Part shown: one piece after another, positions 57,430 through 64,000 of the stretch
Position numbering within the stretch: the stretch's first letter is position 1
Layout of the letters: each line of letters begins with the position of its first letter
Program-made: the position numbers and the translations under genes
The notes under the pieces: model-generated
What the model was told of the DNA's origin: nothing
Database searches by the model: none
The model's input: the letters and a program-made list of their open reading frames with translations, nothing else
Assembly (NCBI GenBank): GCA_007644065.1
Contig: VJWN01000014.1
Location: 496,001 to 560,000, forward strand
Direction: 5' to 3'
DNA: 64,000 bases
DNA from: Margaritispora aquatica
Lineage: Eukaryota > Ascomycota > Leotiomycetes > Helotiales > Discinellaceae

Positions 57430-58161
57430 GTTCGAAGTTCGAAATCACTCACGACGTCGATGCCGCTCGTCGTGGAGTCGAGATCGTTGGTTGTAAATTC
57501 GATGTCGTCCCAAAGTGATGCAACAGCGATTGCAGCTAGCCATTTGGAGACACCAAAATACGATCGAGTATCTGTAAAGCAGTGTTACCTAGGCAGTTCT
57601 GGTAAGGCTTTCCAGTTATTGAGATGAACATTCTCCTGTACCAGAGCCTTGTCCGGTCACAAGCAAAATGTGAATAGCTTCAAACAGAGGAGAAATTTAG
57701 TACCTAGCTACCCTATGAGCTGATCTTCGGACCTGAGCAAATCAAAAGGCTAGATTCAATAAGCAATGCCGGAGTACCTGATCGTCGTGGTCCCGATCGA
57801 CTGGTGTACCAATGGCTCCAAGCCATTTCTCTAACATCTCAGGCTCGATGAGATGCGACCAAGGTTGACTGTACAGTGCTTAGGAAGTTGGCGGGGATAC
57901 TGTGTTCACATAAGTCTTGATTTCGAGCGAAGTTTCGCCAGAGACCGTAGAATCGGGCAAAAAAAAAAGTAAGCTATTGATTCAGAAGCAATTCTAAAGC
58001 GGCTCCAGACAATGTCGAATTGGACGCCACTTGGGCGGTACAAGTGCTCATGATCGGTCACGTGTCACTATAGATAATACAGGTTTGCTTCTTCTTGCTG
58101 TTGGCCAATAAATGCAGTCAGATTTCCAATATTCTTGTTTATTTCGCCTCGAAAAGACAAT
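57430..58161. other. Intergenic, no gene seen
   Basis: Promoter of the Cys-rich gene and 3' end of the F-box gene, same strand. Confidence 0.55.
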
Positions 58162-59415
58162 TTAGAGACTGTGCAAATCCGATCAGTAAAGTGGCATCGA
58201 GCTTCAGATTCAAACTCACGCATGAACTAGCGATCTCCAAACCATCCCCGTGCTGTTCTCAACTCTACCTCCCAGATATCTCTCCTGTACAAATACTCCA
58301 TCTAAACCACAACTTTCGCCTAGATGATAAAATGCGTAAGTATGAATGGCATACGGGAAGGGTGAGCAAATCAATCGTCACGTCGTCGGTCTTGCTAAAG
58401 ACCAGGCTCCGGAGGGCGTATTGGTGGCGGTCGGTTAAGTGATAATCACAAGTGCTTTACCTTTGTGCTGCGCCTCTTGTTCTAATGCATGCTCTACAGA
58501 TAACAGAATTTGAGATGTTCTGATGACCAGTTCTAGACAGAAAAACATTAGTCAATTGATTGATTCACTGTTACTGTAATTACCTTCGTATTGCAAAGTG
58601 TAGCTAACGGTGTCCTCCTCAACTCTCAGTCCTGGAAGAGCGCCAGATTGGGTTCTTTTGTTGACCATGAAACGTAAACCAGCATGTTCATGCAAAGAGG
58701 ACCACAGGAGCTTCTTGGTATGGTCCTCAGCCGACAGCTGGGTTGGTGTGGTGCACTGTGCACATTCTAATAGCCAATGTTTCCAAACTCTCGTCAGACC
58801 TTCATTGATTGTAACTTTGCTCAGGAAATAGTCCTTGCGAGGCGAGACTTTGACCATGCTGATGGATGATTGAAGCTGAGAGAAAGACTCGTACGACTCC
58901 ATGTCAATTTCTTGGGAAACATAGTCTTCCTTCCTCTCGGTGAATTGATCAATTGTTGATGGCAACCAATTTCCGTTGGCGGCTACTCTCCAGACTTTAC
59001 GATCACCTTCTGGCTGTGTGGGTCTGAAATGCGAGTATAATCCTCTTAGTTTTCCCAACGACCCAACACCCTCGAGATCATCGTCAGCAACAGCATCCGT
59101 CCCTTGAAAGTCGCAAGTGAAATATGGAGTGGTATATTTCGCAGATGGAAGATAGCATTCTAATATTATCTTGTGGCCGGGTACGTTTGCTGCAGCTAGA
59201 AGTCGATAGTGTATGATTCGGAGGATAACATCGTGAATTCGGCGTGAAGTGCGAGTAAGTGAGAGTAGCGACCGCGTTGAGAAGAGCGAAAGGATATTAA
59301 TCAGGATCTAAGGAAATTTTAGCATAGAGGCCGGACTGCTTGACAATTTGACGGTGGAATTTACCTCATTAGGTAGAGATCCAATATCTCTATGTTGTTT
59401 TAGTATTGTCATCAT
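58162..59415 (-). CDS. F-box protein
   Basis: 317 residues from exons 59415-59365, 59307-58584, 58532-58461, 58319-58220 and a 7-nt last exon 58168-58162; all phases agree. The F-box spans residues 11-55: IGSLPNEILINILSLF, STRSLLSLTRTSRRIHDVI. F-box proteins link substrates to the SCF ubiquitin ligase through Skp1. The rest (PGHKIILECYLPSAKYTTPY; VWKHWLLECAQC; LVHAL) matches no domain I can name. The 7-nt terminal exon gives just the end of Ala, Leu and stop; reading through the intron would add only a few residues. Confidence 0.82.
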
Positions 59416-59960
59416 CGTCTAAGTGGTATACATCCAAAGTATGTATGAAAGAAACAAGTTCGTCAAGAGAAATATAATTGAAGTAGATTAAGGCAATCTC
59501 TTTTATGTTGCAAAAAAAATATGTTATGATCCGCAAGTGATTCTCGTAATCGGCCCTTGTCTGATAGGGAATGATCTTAACAACAGGAGATGTTGAAGCT
59601 GGTGGTCCACTTCGACGTATGACTTTAGATAGATAATCAAAAATAGTAACCAAGAATCATCGGTCAAGACCGCAATCAGAGTGGCCACCTTTTTGAGTTT
59701 GTCGATAGAGATGAGTGAGATATCGTTCTGACTTGCTGATGATTGGAGATATCTTAGATTGTTGAGAAAGTGCTAAATGGGTTTGGGATCCCGCTTCACC
59801 CATTGATAAATATGGTTGATGCATTGATAGAACAAGATGAACGCTCTAGATCATCAAGAACGCAACTCATTCTTAGAAGGAGTCGATCAAGAAGCATGGA
59901 ATTCTGTACTGTTACAGCCATAAGTTTTAACAGAAATTCCGAGTCAGAGGCAGAGTGATC
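59390..59960 (-). pseudogene. Possible relic of an F-box/LRR-like gene
   Basis: Two minus-strand frames joined by a shift near 59655 look leucine-rich: FLNNLRYLQSSASQNDISL then IDKLKKVATLIAVLTDD, and TIFDYLSKVIRRSG then IKEIALIYFNYISLDELVSF. The last phrase resembles the LRR part of fungal F-box proteins. Stops occur upstream (near 59808) and no start was found. It overlaps the first exon of the F-box gene by 26 nt in another frame. An intron could explain the shift, but none was clear. Confidence 0.28.
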
Positions 59961-60902
59961 ATATGGAAATCGATGATAAGTATCCTTGCGACGATCCCGA
60001 GGTTTATTTCCAGCTTCATCACGTGCAATAATCTTATCCGCGCCAGAATTGATACAGTAAGGGTAAGGCGGGGCGGGGCAGGTATACGAAGGTCAGAATT
60101 GACCTTCGTATTACTATTCATAACTTTCGGTAATAAACACTATGCTTCGCTAGAATTTGTTCAATGTCAGGTTGTCTACTTTGGTTCGAGCCTGTCGCAT
60201 TTGGTGGTGTGATGATCATTGGCAGCATCCGATCACCCTGCACATCCGAGACATCAGCTCATTCAATCCCGTCTCTTTACTTTCTTCTTTACTGCACCCC
60301 AAACTCTTATCAAGAGATACTATACAAGAGAACGATGCCAATTGTTTTTCCCTTTAAGAGAGCGATTTTTCTCTGCTCAACCGTACCTCCGTATCGCAAT
60401 GTCTGCATTGCACTTCACGAAAGTGCACCGAAGGTTTCAGGAGGATTTTGGAGCATGGCATGCTTTGAGTCAAGATAATTTCGTGTGTAGATCTGACATT
60501 CTTGGCTTCAGGTCACTCATTTTCTCCTTCAATAATGAGTTGAATTCAACACGTATCCTTTACATTATTTCTGTATATCTTTATTGTTGCTTTTGGTCAT
60601 GTTGTCTGTATCGATCATATCTCCGTGATGAGACTTTGGAGTTGGGATCATGAAGTTACATCACAACTCTCCTTCACCATTCCTTCAATATGCTCCTTTT
60701 TCTTAGAGTGTGACCAGTATGGATGTGGCGTTGATACTTTGATTCAACTCAATTTGACGAGCAAAATGACTTACTGAGACACACCCCCAATTAAGAGCGA
60801 GCTTGCCAACCCTCCTTTCTTTTACTTCGAAATCTTAATTTGTTTGGTAGAATTACCCAGTCTCCTTAGAATCAATTAGTTATATTTTTTATCTCTATTG
60901 AC
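59961..60902. other. Intergenic upstream of chitinase
   Basis: No supported gene. A TC-rich stretch at 60530-60610 and T-rich DNA just before the chitinase start. Confidence 0.5.
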
Positions 60903-62664
60903 ATGATGTCACTCTTTTCATCAATTACGTCTGTCTTTACCGTCTTATTTCTTTCTCATTTCTGCCAAGCGGTGTATAGTTCTACATCAAGATCTAATGT
61001 GGCGTTATACTGGGTATTCATCCACTCTCTACTGTTCATATTTGGTCGTTAACAAGGATTAGGGCCAAGGGGCAGGCCAGCAACGATTGTTGCATTTTTG
61101 TCAACAAAGCACAGTCGACATAATTCCAATTGGCTTTGTCCACATCTTCCCTGCTCAAGGAAACGGCTTTCCAGGAACGAACTTCGGAAACCAATGTTGG
61201 GGACCACCTTATGTTTACCAAGGACCAGGCTTAGATAAAACGAAGAACCAACTACAATCACAGTGTCCTCAGCTCACAGCTGATGTACCAGTATGCCAAG
61301 CGACTTATGGCAAGAAGATCATTCTGTCGCTAGGCGGTGCATCGAACACGTACCAACTCACAGGAGCTGCTCAAGGTATCGCATTTGCTGATTTCCTCTG
61401 GGGTGCATTTGGACCACAAACACCTGCTTGGCTATCCCAAGGCCTTCCTCGACCATTCGATGGCCCGGGCAATGCAGCTGTTGAAGTTGATGGATTTGAT
61501 TTTGACATCGAGAAACCTTCGATCGGTAAGTCTACTCTAGTAAACACATCCTCGTGAAGCATCTGACCAAAATAAGACAATCAGGCAGGTTACATAGCAA
61601 TGATTAAGCGACTTCGATCCCTATTCCCAAACGCCAAGAAACAGTACCTCATTACAGGAGCACCACAATGCATTGTCACCGATGCCAACATGGGGGCAAT
61701 GATCTCTGCCGTGCAATTTGATATCATCTTCATTCAATATTACAACACACCTCAATGCTCAGCGCGCTCTTGGGTAGCGGCCAACCCCAACTACCAATCA
61801 TCTGGCGTTGAGATGTCGAGCGGCTTTACATTCAATACCTGGGCTCAGTCACTTGTCGGAACACCAAGTGCAAACGCTAAGCTCTACATTGGCTTACCAG
61901 GTGATGTATCAGGCAACTTTTATCTCACGCCAACCGAGTTGAAGGGTTTAGTAAAGGCGTACTTTTGCAAACCTAATTTCGGCGGCATCATGATCTGGGA
62001 GGCAACTGTAGCAGAAAACAACGCAGCTGGACCATATTATGCTTCTGTCAAAAGTATTTTGGCAGGCTATGCTTTGGATCCTGCTCTTTCGTGCTATATT
62101 GCTCCTCCAAAGACGTCTTCGACACTCGCACTTCCAACCTCAACACGACGAGCAACCTCTTCATCTGTTGCAAAGACGTCATCAACTATGCTCAAAACAA
62201 CCTCAACTAGCAAGAAATTGTCGTCGACAAGCAGCCTTCGCATTTCGACATCCTCATCCAAGTTGAGCTCACGCTCTTCGTCGATCAAGTCAACAATCAC
62301 AACCATCCCAAAATCCAGTTCTACCAAGTTGTCATCAACTGTCAAGCCCCTATCAAGCAGCAAAGTAACTAGCACTCAGAAATCCACGACATCCACCTCT
62401 CTTCGTACAACCAGTACTCGTTCCACGACAACAACGGTCAGTCGTCCTAAGCGTACTGCTAAAAATCCCCGTACTACTCCAAAGCTTATATTGTTTTCTT
62501 AGGCGAATCTCTCACCTTCTATGGTAATACCACCAGGTGCTTGCGGTGCACCTTATGGTAACTCGTGTGGTGCAGGCTTTTGCTGCAGTCAGTATGGGTA
62601 TTGTGGAACTGGAGGCAGTTGGTGCGGTGCTGGGTGCCAAAAGGCTTTTGGCATGTGCTATTGA
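60903..62664 (+). CDS. Secreted GH18 chitinase with C-terminal CBM18
   Basis: 527 residues from exons 60903-61013, 61063-61525, 61589-62436 and 62503-62664. A signal peptide, MMSLFSSITSVFTVLFLSHF, is followed by VALYWGQGAGQ, the class III chitinase opening. The GH18 motif DGFDFDIE lies at 180-187 with catalytic Glu187. Residues about 355-475 are a Ser/Thr linker. The last exon codes a chitin-binding CBM18 with eight cysteines, from GACGAPYGNSCGAGFCC to CGAGCQKAFGMCY. A TAG at 62500-62502 is the end of the last intron (donor GTCAGT at 62437, acceptor TTTCTTAG). If this intron is kept, the product ends in the linker without CBM18. Likely degrades chitin in the cell wall or of other fungi or insects. 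Confidence 0.93.
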
Positions 62665-63286
62665 GCCGATGCGGATCCTTCATGTCATAATCAATGTGGT
62701 GGAAATACAGCAAGATACTTTGAACAGACGCCAAATTGATCGGATATACTCCCCCAATGGCAACTTGCGTGGTTGTGTTACCTGAGATAAGGTAGAGATT
62801 GGTAACTCGACATATCGCCACGTGATTGTTCTTGGTCTCAGCTGAGGTGCCTTGCATTCCAACCTGAAGTTTCCAAGGTTAATATGAGGTGGGCTTGCAT
62901 ACCAAGTGTCCTGACTTAATATATGGGTAAGGATCAGTTGGAGTCGCTTCACCTGAAATGATCTCTCACTCACCCACCGGGACCTCTTTCGGGTTAGAAT
63001 GTCTCATTTCTCGGCTATAATTCGCAGGAAGTTGTCACGTGTGATGGGCAACAGCAACTTGCCGTCTATTTCATTCTCACAACCAACACTGCCAATTATC
63101 GCATGCTTTGAGGTTTATTTATCTTCCTCTTTGCTTTCGTAGTCTTTGATCTTGACACTGTTTTATGATACAAAGCTTCTTCGAACTTATTTTCTCAGCT
63201 CTCTTTCAGTCAGCTGACCAAAATGGTCACCTAGTTCGCTTAACTCTCCCAAGTCTTTAGGACAATCAATTAATCTACTTCCTGAT
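62665..63286. other. Intergenic, no gene seen
   Basis: Chitinase 3' region and promoter of the next Cys-rich gene. Confidence 0.55.
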
Positions 63287-64000
63287 ATGTGCTTTGTTAT
63301 AGAAACGGAAGCTGAAGGCATGCATCATTCTATAGGAACTGATGCAAGCATTGGCACGATCAAGCAGTGGAGAAGCAGTTCAGATGTAGGCAGGGTTTCG
63401 AAGACATGTGCACATGAACTTCGTTGGGGATGTTGCTACTGTAGGGTGCACGCTGGAATGACAATTGCTACTTCTGCGTGTCCTGAATGCTCACATTGGC
63501 GCTGCAAGGATTGCAACGTTGAGTTTGTGAAGCACCGGCTGAAGTCTGACAGGGAAATCCACCATGGTGCTAGGAAGCCAACGAAGGATCCTTCAGAGTC
63601 ACTGTTATCTTCAGCTACTCGTAGTTCTTCTCCCAAATTGTCTCAACGGCCCTTAGTTGAAGCACGAAGCACAGTGCTGAATCGATCAAGCCTCTCCACA
63701 AACTGCATCTCAACCCACACTACAAAACTTGAGAGCAAGGACAAAGAAAAAGCCTCAAGCATGTTCTGTCCAGTGTAATGTACACTTTCAATAAGGTCAG
63801 ACAGTCACCACTAATGCATCATTAGATATCCTTCAATTGAAGCCAATGACTTGTATAAAGTCGAGCCGGTTCATGACGAGTCTTCAACGTTCTCTTCCGC
63901 ATCTATAAAAAGCCCATGCACATCAAGCGAAATACTTTCAAATCGACTGTTGTCGGATGATACGATAGTCACTCCTTTGAGCACCAATGACGAGGTCGAT
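63287..64000 (+). CDS. Cys-rich protein related to the 57-kb gene, cut by right edge
   Basis: Exon 1 63287-63774 and exon 2 from 63826 to the edge join in phase, GT plus A giving Val in CPVYPSIEAN. Residues 41-75 contain a Cys cluster, WGCCYCRVHAG, CPECSHWRCKDC, like the N-terminus of the 832-residue protein at 54822-57429 (WNCCNCKMQAG, CCECYHQHCKHC). The remainder visible is Ser/Thr-rich. Probably the same type of fungal regulatory protein; the diagnostic C2H2-like block would lie past the window. The start ATGTGCTTTG is the first ATG of the frame, and a downstream Met at residue 12 is possible. Confidence 0.65.

Noticed and set aside
1..64000. CRISPR arrays, bacterial operons or phage-type systems
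   Set aside because: Spliceosomal introns and fungal gene families throughout; no direct-repeat/spacer pattern exists.

Overview
The window is nuclear DNA of a filamentous ascomycete (Pezizomycotina). Almost every recognisable gene is broken by short 40-75 nt GT-AG introns. The content fits too: a fungal Sso-type syntaxin, MIC60, Sac1, a Rab5 GTPase, a NACHT-ankyrin NLR, a GH18 chitinase and a dispersed 5S rRNA gene. Leotiomycetes is my guess for the class, not something shown by the sequence. Gene models were made by hand-joining reading frames at splice signals; joins were checked for phase.

Left part (1-26.4 kb), all on the minus strand: a type-B carboxylesterase cut by the left edge; a secreted type I phosphodiesterase/nucleotide pyrophosphatase-like protein; a Fic-domain protein; an AT-rich repeat island; a Gly-rich unknown protein; a GPI-type aspartic protease; 3 kb of simple repeats including 26 perfect copies of a hexamer; a membrane ZZ/EF-hand protein; a syntaxin with a long tail beyond its membrane anchor; and a 1419-residue NLR (alpha/beta hydrolase, NACHT, about 16 ankyrin repeats).

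Middle part (26.4-39.9 kb): gene-poor. It holds a complete 5S rRNA gene and a 5'-only 5S fragment 4.7 kb away, a multi-pass membrane protein, a Ser/Thr-rich single-pass membrane protein, and a minus-strand cluster of small genes and relics sharing a W-V-x-E-S motif. This cluster is the least explained coding structure in the window.

Right part (39.9-64 kb): housekeeping genes (MIC60, Rab5, Sac1), then three plus-strand genes that look like a sulfur-scavenging group: an arylsulfatase, a TauD-family dioxygenase and a Dal5/Soa1-type anion permease. After these come a Cys-rich regulatory-type protein, an F-box gene, a secreted chitinase whose CBM18 domain sits in the last exon behind an in-frame stop that splicing removes, and a second Cys-rich protein running off the right edge.
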